This document shows positions 31,536 to 41,184 of a stretch of DNA of 64,000 nucleotides, one piece after another. Numbering within the stretch: the stretch's first letter is position 1; every line of letters begins with the position of its first letter. A program made the position numbers and the translations under genes. Origin of the DNA: Fontibacillus puldeungensis (GTDB lineage: Bacteria; Bacillota; Bacilli; Paenibacillales; Paenibacillaceae); NCBI RefSeq assembly GCF_042678945.1, contig NZ_JBHTLM010000025.1, forward strand, positions 1 through 64,000, given 5' to 3'. The notes beneath the pieces are model-generated. The model saw only the letters and a program-made list of their open reading frames with translations. It did not search any database and had not been told where the DNA came from.

Positions 31536-33131
31536 TTATCCTACCTTCTCTCTGAACTCTGTCGGAGTCATACCGGTGTTTCGTTTGAAGAAGGTGGTAA
31601 AATAATTCGCATCCGCAAACCCGAGGCGGCTTGCGACCTCGAACAGCTTCATATCCGGATCGCACAGCAGCTCCTTGGCCTTCTGAAGTCGCGTTTCGGT
31701 GATGAATTCCTTGATCGTCCGCCCGCACTGTTTTTTGAAATAAGAGCAGAGATAAGTTTCGCTAAGCTTGACATGCTCCGAGATCGCGTGAATGCCAAAG
31801 CCTTTTTCGTGAAAATGCGCATGTGTATACTGAATGATTTCCCGGAGCTTCTTTTTCCCGGTTTCCTCGGAATCCGACTCCGGGTCGAGTGAATCTACGG
31901 AGGATAGCAAATATTCCTCCAGCAGATCAAGGCTCGGCAGCCGATCAATTTCCTTCCAGATATAGCGCCGTTCCGCACTCTGTGAACGTTCGGCGAGATT
32001 GAGCTGGATAGCCGTTTCCATAATGGCCAGCAGCATCTGGAAGAAGGTATCCTTCACCCGCACGATATCCGGGTCGAGCGCTGAACGGGCATGCTGAGTC
32101 CAGCGTCCGATCGAAGCCTTGACCTTTTCAATATTCCCCGTTCGCAGGTCTTCCCGAAGATGGCGAATTTCCTCCCAATCGGTAACCAGGGGCACGCTGA
32201 CCCGGGGAGCATCGGAAAAGATAGGCGAGGCCCCACTGCCATAAAACTGAAGGCATGAGGCTTCAACCGCCTGCTGATAAGCCTCCGGGATATCCAGCAG
32301 CGCTTGAGCGGTTCCGCCAACGCCGACACGAATCTCGATGGTGGAGCTGACGATATTTTTTATTTCAGCCTGTATTCGTTCGATGGTTTCTCTGCCGTCT
32401 CTGTAAGAGCTTCCGAAATACCCGGGGAAAAGCAGCACGAGAAACTCTTTGGAGTCAAATCCAGCCAATACCTTCAGCGTTTGAAAGAAGGAGTGGCGGT
32501 TTATCATATCCAGAATGGTTTCCTGAACGGTTACAGGATTATCCGGGTGATCCGGCGGAATCCAAAAGAGAGATACTGCCACTGCGGTGTAGGGCCCATG
32601 AATCGGCAGCAGAAAGGTATCCTCTTTTTGCAGCGCCTCCAAGGCATGACCGGCTGAAGGATTAGTAATCAGCTTGCGTACCATTTCCTGCCGGAGGATC
32701 GACAGGCTGCGGTCCAGATCCTGCTGGAGAAAACCAACGGCCTGAAAGTTTTTTTTCTCTTCTTCACACAGCCGAACGGCTTCCTCAACCGTTTTTCGAA
32801 CTTCATCCAAATTAATGGGCTTTTCAATATAGGAGAAGGCCTTGAGATGAATTGCCGACTTCAGATACTCTTTGTCCGAATACGCGCTAAGGAAAATGAT
32901 TTTGCTGACGGAATCCTGCTTTCGATAAGCGGTTGCAAACTCAATGCCATTCATCTTCGGCATTCGGACATCGCACAGAATAATATCCGGATGTAATGCC
33001 GATGCGACATCCATGGCGGAAAGGCCGTTTTTTGCACACTCTACCTGCGAGATGCCGATTTCCTCCCAAGGCACGTATTTTTTTAACAGTTCACGGGTGC
33101 GGCTTTCGTCTTCAATGATAAGCAGTTTCAT
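31536..33131 (-). CDS. YesN-type response regulator with AraC DNA-binding domain
   Basis: A 531-residue regulator. An N-terminal receiver with EDE near 7-9, phospho-acceptor D54 (ILCDVRMPKMNG) and K near 106 is followed by a long middle region of about 280 residues. A C-terminal AraC domain (residues 425-525) carries IHAISEHVKLSETYLCSYFKK and ANYFTTFFKRNTGMTPTEFR. It is first in the operon, and ATG has GGAGGGGGG upstream. It is expected to activate the nearby ABC importer and GH35 genes when the kinase signals. A cre-like AAAGCGCTTT lies 66 bp upstream. Confidence 0.93.
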   Translation of the reverse strand: MKLLIIEDESRTRELLKKYVPWEEIGISQVECAKNGLSAMDVASALHPDIILCDVRMPKMNGIEFATAYRKQDSVSKIIFLSAYSDKEYLKSAIHLKAFSYIEKPINLDEVRKTVEEAVRLCEEEKKNFQAVGFLQQDLDRSLSILRQEMVRKLITNPSAGHALEALQKEDTFLLPIHGPYTAVAVSLFWIPPDHPDNPVTVQETILDMINRHSFFQTLKVLAGFDSKEFLVLLFPGYFGSSYRDGRETIERIQAEIKNIVSSTIEIRVGVGGTAQALLDIPEAYQQAVEASCLQFYGSGASPIFSDAPRVSVPLVTDWEEIRHLREDLRTGNIEKVKASIGRWTQHARSALDPDIVRVKDTFFQMLLAIMETAIQLNLAERSQSAERRYIWKEIDRLPSLDLLEEYLLSSVDSLDPESDSEETGKKKLREIIQYTHAHFHEKGFGIHAISEHVKLSETYLCSYFKKQCGRTIKEFITETRLQKAKELLCDPDMKLFEVASRLGFADANYFTTFFKRNTGMTPTEFREKVG

Positions 33132-33196
33132 AAGTGGAGACCCCCCTCCAGAATTCCTCAGTCATGAACTATATCTATATTATAAGAATATAAATA

Positions 33197-33206
33197 AAAG
33201 CGCTTT
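33197..33206. promoter_or_regulatory. cre-like site upstream of the two-component operon
   Basis: AAAGCGCTTT is the palindromic core of CcpA-binding cre sites, but the outer TG and CA positions are poor. Confidence 0.35.
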
Positions 33207-33314
33207 CTCGAAAGAGAAGAAGCCTTTGATTTCTTTCGATTTTCTTTGATTTTCACATTATTGTACCATAGGCCAACCCGTTATTGGGGCAGGGTAAATT
33301 TTACAAAGAAAGGC

Positions 33315-33357
33315 TAAACAGCGCGATCCGTTGGAAAACACCTTCACGCGCTGTTTA
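33315..33357 (-). terminator. Probable terminator of the DUF5107/TPR gene
   Basis: TAAACAGCGCG and CGCGCTGTTTA form a perfect 11-bp stem just after the stop. The T-run is weak. Confidence 0.5.
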
Positions 33358-33384
33358 CATAAGTTGCATTAAGTTCGTACTGGA

Positions 33385-36300
33385 TTACGCCTTGATCATA
33401 GACATGTGGATGCGTGCCCCCATATGATTGGCATCCATCTCCAGCACCGATTCCAGTTCCTTCTTCGCTTCATCCATTCGGCCAAGGCCAAGCAGTCCCA
33501 AACCTCTCATAAACCGGCAATGGATTCTGTTTCGTCTGCTGAGATCGTCTTCGAACACGAGAAAATCGGGAAGCGAAACTGCGAAATAGTCAAATTTTAC
33601 CGTATCGTTCAAATGCTTTTCGGCATAATCAATGAGCTTGTTGAATCTGCGTTTTGCTTGCGAGTGCACGCCCAGCTTCATCCAAGCCAGCCCCTGGTAA
33701 AAAATCATTTCCGGCGGCTGATCATTGTAATACATCGCGCTGGCCGGTTCCTCAAGACCCCGAGAGGCTTTTTCAAAGCATGTTTTGGCTTCCTCCCATT
33801 TTCCCATTCTTTCGTAGACAAGCCCCATATAATAGTGAATATGATTTTCCTGGGCGCCTTCCAGCTTGCCTTCTCCCAGATTTTCCGGATATACAAGGGC
33901 GGCCTGCAATTGGCGAATTGCTTCTTCGTTACGCCCTCCGGCCATATCAAGCTTGGCCATTTCCACATGCCCCAGCACGTGCTGGCCTGTCACCTTGCCT
34001 TCTCCGCCTTCCCACGGGTGGAAGTTGCGGCTCTCCAGTGCCCGAAGTGCTTCTTGAGGCCGTCCCAAAATGTTAAGGAGCGTAACATACTCCAGGTACA
34101 GGTCATCCCGCTTCTCTACCAACTCCTTATTGGTTTCCAGAGCAGCAAACCTTTTCTCCGGGGAATAGCCCAGTTTCTTGTATAGCTGATCGAGCTCGTA
34201 ATAGACTCGAGCATCTGCCTTCCGCAGGGCGAATGCGCGTTCCAGAGATTGCAAAGCCCGTTCCGAGTCGCCAAGCTTGTTATAGTAAGCGAGTGCCAAA
34301 TTACGATGGACCGTCGGAAACTCGCTGTTGGCCTCGCGGGAAGCCTCCCATGCCAGAATGGCGTCATGGTGCCGCTTCTTGTCGTAATACCAGTTGCCCA
34401 AATAATAATTCGCCTTGTCATCCGAAGCATCTGTGCTGACCGCATGTTCCAGAGCTAACAGTTCGAACAAAGTATTCGGGAAGCACCGATCCGGCACCGA
34501 TGCACATCCTGCCTTCCGGTGCTGCTCGGCAAGCTGCTTGTTATCGGCCAGATCGTGCAAGTACCCTAGTCCGTAATGAGCCATCGGGTAAGCCGCTGTC
34601 TGAGCATCCGGCACAATTTGGTTCAATACATGTATAGCTTCATCAAAAAGACCAGCAAAGGCATAATCGGAAGCCAGGTTCAGATAATTGTGAACGTCTC
34701 CCCGCATCAAGCGATGCAATTCGCTGCGTGCTGCCTCGGCTCCTTCAAGATCGCCAGCTTCGGCCAGTATCAAAACGCGTTCGTAGCCGGCTCCAAAATC
34801 CGCGATATCGATCGACAATGTTTCCTGTACGTATGCAGCAGCTTCAGCAAAACGTCCCAGTCTGCGCAGCAGCGCCGCTTTCAAGTGGCGAGCCTTGAAG
34901 TTATGGGCATTTCGCACGAGAGACCGCTCCGCAAGCTCCAAAGCCTCTCGCGCCGAGCCTTGGGCAGTGGCGATTTGCGCCAGTGTAAAATAACCGGCAT
35001 CCTGCCAGGCTCCTGACCAGGTCGACTTATACAAGGCTGCGAACGCTTCTTGATTCCGTCCCTGCAGCTTCAAGGCCAATCCAAGCTGATAAAAAGCTTC
35101 CCCGTCGTACGGGTTCGTATTGCGCCAGGTCAGCGATTTCACCGCGGTGCGGAAATGTTGTTCTGCCTTAGAGAACTGCCCTCTCCGCAGCAGCAGCGTA
35201 CCGTAAGCGATATTAATGCGAATATCGTTCTTGTCACGCTTAAGCCCCTCCAGGTAGTAGGCTTCCGGTTCGAAGGTAGCATGTCTGTACTGCTCCAGAT
35301 GCAGCCCTGCCAAATAAAGCTGTTCGTTCGTTCGCAGTTCTTCCGGCTCGGGCAGCGGCTTGGCCGCCTCGGGAACTTCTTCAATCGATGGCGGAGCAGG
35401 CTTGTACGATACCAGCAGCCGTCCGTCAGCGCTTCGTATGGAAAGGATCAGGTCATGCGCCTCGTCGCCATCTTCCAGGGAGACAACGGACTCAAACGTC
35501 GATACCGGAGACAGCAACACGGTTTCCTTGATATAAGTCGTCCGCTTCCCTTTCAGTTCAATGACCGCACCTTCAAGGTTTGCGGTCGCGTAAGCCTGAG
35601 CAACCGCCTTTCGTGTCAATTCGTCGATCTCCAGATTGATTGCAGCGTCAATGGAAGCGTTCTTGACCACACCGATATTTTTGTAAGGCATGAAATATTG
35701 TGTGAAGGTTTTCTCCTCGTAAGGAGCCAACCAGGTGAAATCCGGCTGATTGTCCGTATAGACTCCGGTCATCAGTTCAATATAGGGTCCGTCTTCATCG
35801 GTCAGATTGCGATCCCATGCCTTGCCGAACTCGCCGTTCCCCCAGGTCCACTGCTTCTTGCCGGGCGAAACATGGTGGTTCGCCACATGCAGAAGGCCAG
35901 CCCCAACGCCGTGATCATACCCTCCGACAAAATTATAATCGGACTTATAAGCCATGTAGGAGGTCGGCACAGGGATATTGCGATAGCGGGAAATGTCCAC
36001 GCCGGCGGAGTAGTCGATTTTGTAATAGGTGCCCGTTGCTATGGGGAACCGGGATACGTCACGTTTTCCGTGATCGAAGACAGCCGTTACATCCGGCGGA
36101 AACACGGATTGCGTATGATCATTAACGGCAACCGCAGGATTCGCCCACCACAGGAAGGTTTGCGGCTCCGGCGTTCGGTTGTAGAGCCGTGCCGAGATTT
36201 CAAGATAGGCCTTGCCCGGATGCAAAGTAAAGCCCGCTGTCACCTTGGTGCCGTACATCCGGTCAATCTCGCTGATCCATACCGTCGCGCTTCCATCCTC

Positions 36301-36744
36301 ATGCGCTTCGAGCTTGTATTCCACAGGCCCATAAGTGTTCGGACGGTGGTGCTGCGGCCAGTTGAATTCGATCCCCCCGGAAATCCACGGACCTGCCAAC
36401 CCGACAAGAGCGGGCTTGATCACGCGATTGTAATAGACAAAATCATACTGGTTCGTCTTATCGAGAGCACGGTAAATCCGGCCGCCAAGCTCCGGCATCA
36501 TCTCGATCCGAATAAATTCATTCTCCAAAATGGCCAAGCGGTAATGCTGCGGCCGTTTCTCGTCTTCGATCCGGTCAATCACCGGATGGGGATAAACCTT
36601 GCCGGAGCTTCCCTGATACACCCGTTTCTCCAGAAACATAGGATTAGGGTCCGGCTCTCCAACACCGTATGTTGGGATGAAGACATCCTCCTCCCAAATT
36701 TGAACCTTCCGGGCGGATTTTTCCGTTCCTGAATACTGTGCCAC
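33385..36744 (-). CDS. DUF5107 and tetratricopeptide-repeat protein
   Basis: A very large cytoplasmic protein of 1119 residues with no signal peptide. Residues about 10-370 match DUF5107, a mutarotase-like beta-sandwich family (LENEFIRIEMMPELGGRIYR, GIEFNWPQHHRP, FLWWANPAVAVND, GNGEFGKAWDRNL). From about 480 to the end there are many TPR-like helical repeats (AYGTLLLRRGQFSKAEQHF, YYMGLVYERMGKWEEAKTCF). I start it at the GTG at 36744, with AAAGGAGGGG 5 bp upstream. The function is unknown. Carbohydrate-binding or hydrolytic activity is suggested by the fold, the divergent AraC regulator and the GH35 neighbours. Confidence 0.85.
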   Translation of the reverse strand: MAQYSGTEKSARKVQIWEEDVFIPTYGVGEPDPNPMFLEKRVYQGSSGKVYPHPVIDRIEDEKRPQHYRLAILENEFIRIEMMPELGGRIYRALDKTNQYDFVYYNRVIKPALVGLAGPWISGGIEFNWPQHHRPNTYGPVEYKLEAHEDGSATVWISEIDRMYGTKVTAGFTLHPGKAYLEISARLYNRTPEPQTFLWWANPAVAVNDHTQSVFPPDVTAVFDHGKRDVSRFPIATGTYYKIDYSAGVDISRYRNIPVPTSYMAYKSDYNFVGGYDHGVGAGLLHVANHHVSPGKKQWTWGNGEFGKAWDRNLTDEDGPYIELMTGVYTDNQPDFTWLAPYEEKTFTQYFMPYKNIGVVKNASIDAAINLEIDELTRKAVAQAYATANLEGAVIELKGKRTTYIKETVLLSPVSTFESVVSLEDGDEAHDLILSIRSADGRLLVSYKPAPPSIEEVPEAAKPLPEPEELRTNEQLYLAGLHLEQYRHATFEPEAYYLEGLKRDKNDIRINIAYGTLLLRRGQFSKAEQHFRTAVKSLTWRNTNPYDGEAFYQLGLALKLQGRNQEAFAALYKSTWSGAWQDAGYFTLAQIATAQGSAREALELAERSLVRNAHNFKARHLKAALLRRLGRFAEAAAYVQETLSIDIADFGAGYERVLILAEAGDLEGAEAARSELHRLMRGDVHNYLNLASDYAFAGLFDEAIHVLNQIVPDAQTAAYPMAHYGLGYLHDLADNKQLAEQHRKAGCASVPDRCFPNTLFELLALEHAVSTDASDDKANYYLGNWYYDKKRHHDAILAWEASREANSEFPTVHRNLALAYYNKLGDSERALQSLERAFALRKADARVYYELDQLYKKLGYSPEKRFAALETNKELVEKRDDLYLEYVTLLNILGRPQEALRALESRNFHPWEGGEGKVTGQHVLGHVEMAKLDMAGGRNEEAIRQLQAALVYPENLGEGKLEGAQENHIHYYMGLVYERMGKWEEAKTCFEKASRGLEEPASAMYYNDQPPEMIFYQGLAWMKLGVHSQAKRRFNKLIDYAEKHLNDTVKFDYFAVSLPDFLVFEDDLSRRNRIHCRFMRGLGLLGLGRMDEAKKELESVLEMDANHMGARIHMSMIKA

Positions 36745-36869
36745 ATGTACCCCTCCTTTTAATGATAGTCTTACTTTACTTCTATAACAGCCTTTCGCCA
36801 ATTGACTTAATTCGGTTTATGATGGACAATATTCTTATCTTATTATTGAAAATTGGAGAGTGCTCTTTC

Positions 36870-37760
36870 ATGGAAATTCTGCAAAAAAAGCAAGAAGGAT
36901 TCCCGGAAGAAAAACTGCTGGTGCTGCCGGATTATTTGACAACCGAATTGTCTCAATACGAGTTGACCCGCGGGCTCTTTATCAGCGATATAGGCTATTT
37001 CCCTCATGCCAAATATCATTACCGGGACCGCCCCGATGGGTGTGATGCCCACATCCTGATTTACTGTGCGGAAGGTTCAGGGTGGGTGGAAAAAGAGGGG
37101 CGTCTCTCCCCCCTGGAGAAGCGGCAGCTCGCTATCATTCCCGCCGGAATGCCCCACCGGTACGGTGCAGACGCCGATACTCCATGGAGTATCTACTGGT
37201 TCCACCTTCGCGGGGACCAGGTTCTATCCCATCTGCGGCTGTACGGACTCGAAAACGGTCCGGTACCTGTTCCGCTCGGTCTCGAAGCCCGCATTCTAGA
37301 GAGCTTTGAGCTTTGTTACAGCCTGCTTATGGAAAAGCCCTATTCCATGCCGGTCCAGGTTCATGTCTCCCAGACGATCGGTCAACTGCTTGGATCGATC
37401 GGCCTTGGAGCCGGGGGCTCCGCCCGTGATCGAAAACGAGAAAACGATCTGGGCCAGGCCATCCGTTATATGAACGACCACGTGCATACGAGTTTGACGC
37501 TGCAGGAGCTTGCCCGGCACACCGGGCTTTCCAGACAGCATCTAATCTACATGTTCAAGCAGGAAACCGGCTTCCCGCCAATTGACTACTATTTGCGGCT
37601 GAAAATGCAAAGAGCCGGACAGCTCCTAAGTCTGTCCGGCTTGTCGGTCAAAGAAATCGCCGCATCTGTCGGCGTTTCCGATCCTTATTATTTTTCCAGA
37701 GTGTTTAAAAAGCTGATGGGAGTGTCCCCTACGGAGTATCGCAACATCCCCAAAGGGTGA
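36870..37760 (+). CDS. AraC family transcriptional regulator with cupin domain
   Basis: A 296-residue regulator. An N-terminal cupin-type sugar-binding domain (DAHILIYCAEGSGWVEKEG, LAIIPAGMPHRYGAD) is followed by a C-terminal double helix-turn-helix (LTLQELARHTGLSRQHLIYMF, KEIAASVGVSDPYYFSRVFK, PTEYR). I start it at the ATG at 36870, with GGAGAG upstream. The open frame reaching to 36738 overlaps the divergent gene's 5' end and lacks a ribosome site. It is divergent from the DUF5107/TPR gene and convergent with the mutarotase gene, and probably activates the former and/or the GH35 operon. Confidence 0.9.
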   Translation: MEILQKKQEGFPEEKLLVLPDYLTTELSQYELTRGLFISDIGYFPHAKYHYRDRPDGCDAHILIYCAEGSGWVEKEGRLSPLEKRQLAIIPAGMPHRYGADADTPWSIYWFHLRGDQVLSHLRLYGLENGPVPVPLGLEARILESFELCYSLLMEKPYSMPVQVHVSQTIGQLLGSIGLGAGGSARDRKRENDLGQAIRYMNDHVHTSLTLQELARHTGLSRQHLIYMFKQETGFPPIDYYLRLKMQRAGQLLSLSGLSVKEIAASVGVSDPYYFSRVFKKLMGVSPTEYRNIPKG

Positions 37761-37772
37761 GGCCCCCTCCTT

Positions 37773-38726
37773 CTACTCTAAATCGAACCCGGCTTGAATC
37801 CCCCCGGTTCCCAGCGAAACCGAAAGCGACCATTCTATGGTCTGACCGGGTTTGATCACCGGAGCCGTTCCGTTGCCGATGGCACGATCAAGTCGATCAT
37901 AGTAGCCAATCGATGGTTCCAGCGCAATAACGTTGCGGTCGTTGCCCATTCCTTCATCAACCCATATGCCGAGATAGGGAACCTTCTTCGGATCGGTACT
38001 CATACGGAGCCATTCGCCGCTATTCGCTCCGACCAGACCGCACCATCCTTCCTTATGGATGCCGGGAATGTAGTATTTTCGCCCATCCCCCGTCTGTGTT
38101 TCTCCGACCATGGACAGTTCTTTCCATGCGTAATGCTTCCCTGTGACTTGCGTATTCCCTCCAAAAACACAGACCATTTCTTGAACGGTAGATGGCAGCA
38201 CGATATGGGTCGGCTCCGAAACCCAAAACTGCGGATGCGGTACCCAGATAAACGGCAGCGGCTCCGTGCCATGGTTAACGACGCAGTAGTCCATCTGAAG
38301 CTGATCTGTTGCTGGAAAGCTCAGCTTCCGCGTTAGCCGATAAGGTCCGGCCACTCCTTCTACCGAGCAAGAGACTTCCCTTTCGGTGAATTCGCAATCC
38401 CAGGATAACGGCCACACCTCCCCGTGATCGGGCAGCGAATGCCCTCCATAGCCGGGAGCTTCGCACGGATCAATGGTCGGGAACACCTCGTCCCATCCGC
38501 TCATATCCGCTTGACCAAAGGATGAACCATACTTGGGCTGAACAAGTTTTCTTCCGCCGGCATCCACCAGCCATTCTTTATCGGTTGGCTTATAGCAAAG
38601 CGAGACGATCTTGGCTCCAAGGCCAGGAATGATTTCCGCGCGAATATACTCCGTTTCCATGACAAACGATGACCAGTTTCGATACCGGGATGTCCCTATC
38701 TGTACAGCCAAACTGATCTCCTTCAT
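37773..38726 (-). CDS. Aldose 1-epimerase-like (mutarotase superfamily) protein
   Basis: A 317-residue galactose-mutarotase-fold protein: EYIRAEIIPGLGAKIVSL near the start, GWDEVFPTIDPC near 78, PDHGEVWPLSW near 100 and HPQFWVS near 167. Mutarotases interconvert sugar anomers. This divergent type is often found beside glycosidases. It is 6 bp downstream of the GH35 gene and should be co-expressed with it, supplying the preferred anomer or acting on the released sugar. The exact activity is not proven by sequence. Confidence 0.8.
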   Translation of the reverse strand: MKEISLAVQIGTSRYRNWSSFVMETEYIRAEIIPGLGAKIVSLCYKPTDKEWLVDAGGRKLVQPKYGSSFGQADMSGWDEVFPTIDPCEAPGYGGHSLPDHGEVWPLSWDCEFTEREVSCSVEGVAGPYRLTRKLSFPATDQLQMDYCVVNHGTEPLPFIWVPHPQFWVSEPTHIVLPSTVQEMVCVFGGNTQVTGKHYAWKELSMVGETQTGDGRKYYIPGIHKEGWCGLVGANSGEWLRMSTDPKKVPYLGIWVDEGMGNDRNVIALEPSIGYYDRLDRAIGNGTAPVIKPGQTIEWSLSVSLGTGGIQAGFDLE

Positions 38727-38732
38727 GAGCGA

Positions 38733-41093
38733 TCAACCTCTGCTCAGAATAAGCTCATATACCGGCGCGATGGAGATATCCCCCAGCTCGGAAATCAGCT
38801 CCTTCGCGTTTTCACTCCAACCAGCCATCGTAGTGTTGCTGTTGATGGTGCTTCCTTTGCGAATCGGAGAAATGTACAGATACATCCCTTTCTCGATCAA
38901 ACGTTCACTGAACTGTTTAAGTCCGATCTCCCAAGTGTTGTTGTTCGAGAAGTTATCGTTGATCAGCTCCCCGTCAATAAAGGCGTAGCCAATGTCTCCT
39001 TGATAGTTGATCCGCAATAAGGCTTCCTTCATGCCCTCAAAAGCATCCTTCGAAAATGAGAGCACGGCCCGATCCTTGCTTACCCGCTTGAGATCAAATC
39101 GAGCTGCACGGCGTGGTATGCGGAACCGGTAGGCCGTAAACAGCCCCTCCTGCGTCCGCTCCAGCAGTTCTCCTCCGCTGATAAGGGATAATCCGTCAAC
39201 GCCAGGGAATATGCGGAAGCTGATTTCTTCGGTATCCGTAGTCTCCAGCTTAATCTGGTTGCTATCTACGAGTAAACTTCCGTCGGTCAGGATGACACGC
39301 TTGCGACCTAAAATATCTTCCGTCCAAAAATTGAGGCTCTCTTCATCCGTAAGAGTGACCAGCTTCACGCAACGGCCGTCAGCTGCAGTCAAAGTGATCG
39401 GTCCCAAATCCCCAATGACAGGGCGAACAACAGTGACGTCCCCGACCTGGAACAGCTTCGCCGCTCCACTGTCCATACTCGCGAAAGACGAAGAAACAAA
39501 TGCGTATTCAGGCGGCATACCTTTGGGTGAAACAAAGAAATAGTAGATGGTTCCATCTACTTCTATCCGGGTGATCGGCTGCGCCATCGCCAGTTTAAGC
39601 ATGACGCCGTCCAGATCGAAGCAATAAGGCAGCATCGCGTAGCCATCCTTGCCAAGCGTTAAAGCACCCTTTGCCGGAAAACGAATCTCCTCATGTTCAG
39701 TTACGACCGTCACGCCATCCTCAACCACCATGTCATGGGTCTCGGCATGATCCTGATAGTTGTTCAGGAACAGAAGCCCCGAGCCTTCCGAAGCCCGGAC
39801 CGCATAACGAAGCGTATCCGTGTCACTAGGATCCATCGCAGAGGTGTCCCCCGGTAAAATCGTTTTCGTCAGGCACATCCATTTCTCAAATGTTTGGAAA
39901 AAATAGTGCTGCAGACGCGTCCGGTGATACGACTCACGCAATTGGCCAAACTCTCCGATACAAGCGTTAAAATCATACGAAATTTTCGGCGTTGCCAAAT
40001 CGTTCAGGAACACGTCCCTTTTTCCCTTAGGGTTAGAGCCCCCATGGTACATGTAATAGCCGAGCAGATTGCAGCCTTCTGCTACCTTGATGCCCGTCAT
40101 CGCCGGTACGCTGATATAAGGGAAGTCGAAACGATATTTGTAAAAAGGTGTCATCCCGCCGCCCATCTCACAGCAGGCATACGGATAATCCTCGGGAGTA
40201 TACGTCGGCTCAAAGTTGTAGCTCGTAGGAATGGCATTGTTATGCTTGTCGCGGTATATATATTCCGGTGTCGCCGGATGCTCGCGAACCCCTTGATATC
40301 TATCAACCTCGTAGTATATCCACGGCCAATGAGAATACCCGCCCCACAGCGGCAGCATCTCGGCGGCGGGCGCGTTAGCTCCTCCCCAGCCCGTGCACGT
40401 ATATAGAGGCGTTTCAATGCCGGCCTGAATCGCCATTTCCTTAAGCTTCAGCAAGTGAGCTTCGCCATCTTCACCCTGGGTCATCCATTGGTTGCTGATC
40501 CCTGTAGTTAAAGCCCACTGCGCAGCGGAGTGGCCGTGCTCGTTCTCAATTTGCGTACCAATGATCGGTCCGCCTTGCTTATACAGCAGCCCTTGTACCT
40601 GCAGGCTAATTTGCTCATAGAGCGCCTTGACATACTTCAAATATTCTTCGTTATTGGAGCGCACCTCGAAAGGACGGCCAAACAGCCAGTCCGGCAGCCC
40701 CCCGTTGCGCATTTCCCCATGATCAAATGGGCCGATTCGGATAATCACGTACAATCCATGCTTCCCGCACAGTTCCACAAATCGGCGAAGATTCCGGCGC
40801 CCCCCCCATTCAAAGACACCTTGGATTTCTTCATGAACATTCCAGAAAATATAGGTGCTGACAATGTTGATGCCGCCCATCTTGATTTTGATAATCTCGT
40901 CTTCCCATCGGTTCTCATCATAGCGGCTGTAATGAAATTCACCGCAAATGCCAAAAAAAGGCTCGCCGTTCTTTTGCATAAAATAATTCGTAAATCCTAA
41001 ACGTTCGCCGGACGGGTTCTCTCCCTGCATATATTTTTTCCCGTAGTCGATTGCTTTTCGGTCCTTGCTCGCATCGATGCGATAAACAGACAT
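38733..41093 (-). CDS. GH35 family beta-galactosidase
   Basis: A 786-residue glycoside hydrolase of family 35. The TIM barrel occupies about residues 30-370 with GEFHYSRYDENRWEDEIIKIKMGG, TYIFWNVHE and the acid/base motif GGPIIGTQIENEHGH (about 174-188). The C-terminal half is beta-rich. There is no signal peptide, so it acts on imported oligosaccharides, releasing non-reducing terminal beta-galactose (or another GH35 sugar). It lies between the importer operon upstream and the mutarotase gene downstream. An intercistronic hairpin near 41128-41157 precedes it. The ATG follows AGGAGGAG. Confidence 0.92.
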   Translation of the reverse strand: MSVYRIDASKDRKAIDYGKKYMQGENPSGERLGFTNYFMQKNGEPFFGICGEFHYSRYDENRWEDEIIKIKMGGINIVSTYIFWNVHEEIQGVFEWGGRRNLRRFVELCGKHGLYVIIRIGPFDHGEMRNGGLPDWLFGRPFEVRSNNEEYLKYVKALYEQISLQVQGLLYKQGGPIIGTQIENEHGHSAAQWALTTGISNQWMTQGEDGEAHLLKLKEMAIQAGIETPLYTCTGWGGANAPAAEMLPLWGGYSHWPWIYYEVDRYQGVREHPATPEYIYRDKHNNAIPTSYNFEPTYTPEDYPYACCEMGGGMTPFYKYRFDFPYISVPAMTGIKVAEGCNLLGYYMYHGGSNPKGKRDVFLNDLATPKISYDFNACIGEFGQLRESYHRTRLQHYFFQTFEKWMCLTKTILPGDTSAMDPSDTDTLRYAVRASEGSGLLFLNNYQDHAETHDMVVEDGVTVVTEHEEIRFPAKGALTLGKDGYAMLPYCFDLDGVMLKLAMAQPITRIEVDGTIYYFFVSPKGMPPEYAFVSSSFASMDSGAAKLFQVGDVTVVRPVIGDLGPITLTAADGRCVKLVTLTDEESLNFWTEDILGRKRVILTDGSLLVDSNQIKLETTDTEEISFRIFPGVDGLSLISGGELLERTQEGLFTAYRFRIPRRAARFDLKRVSKDRAVLSFSKDAFEGMKEALLRINYQGDIGYAFIDGELINDNFSNNNTWEIGLKQFSERLIEKGMYLYISPIRKGSTINSNTTMAGWSENAKELISELGDISIAPVYELILSRG

Positions 41094-41127
41094 GATAAGC
41101 TCCTCCTGTACTCTTTACATATAGGAA

Positions 41128-41157
41128 AAGAGAGAACTCTCCCGCATTCGAGAGAGT
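41128..41157 (-). other. Hairpin between binding-protein and GH35 genes
   Basis: ACTCTCTC and GAGAGTT arms with a pyrimidine-rich tail form a weak terminator-like or stabilising hairpin, 30-60 bp after the binding-protein stop. Confidence 0.4.
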
Positions 41158-41184
41158 CCCTCCAAAAATCGGCAGCACTTCAGC

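Noticed and set aside
35050..36732. 560-residue plus-strand ORF
   Set aside because: It is antisense to the DUF5107/TPR gene, which has clear domains and a strong start. A long opposite frame is expected in such GC-balanced coding sequence.
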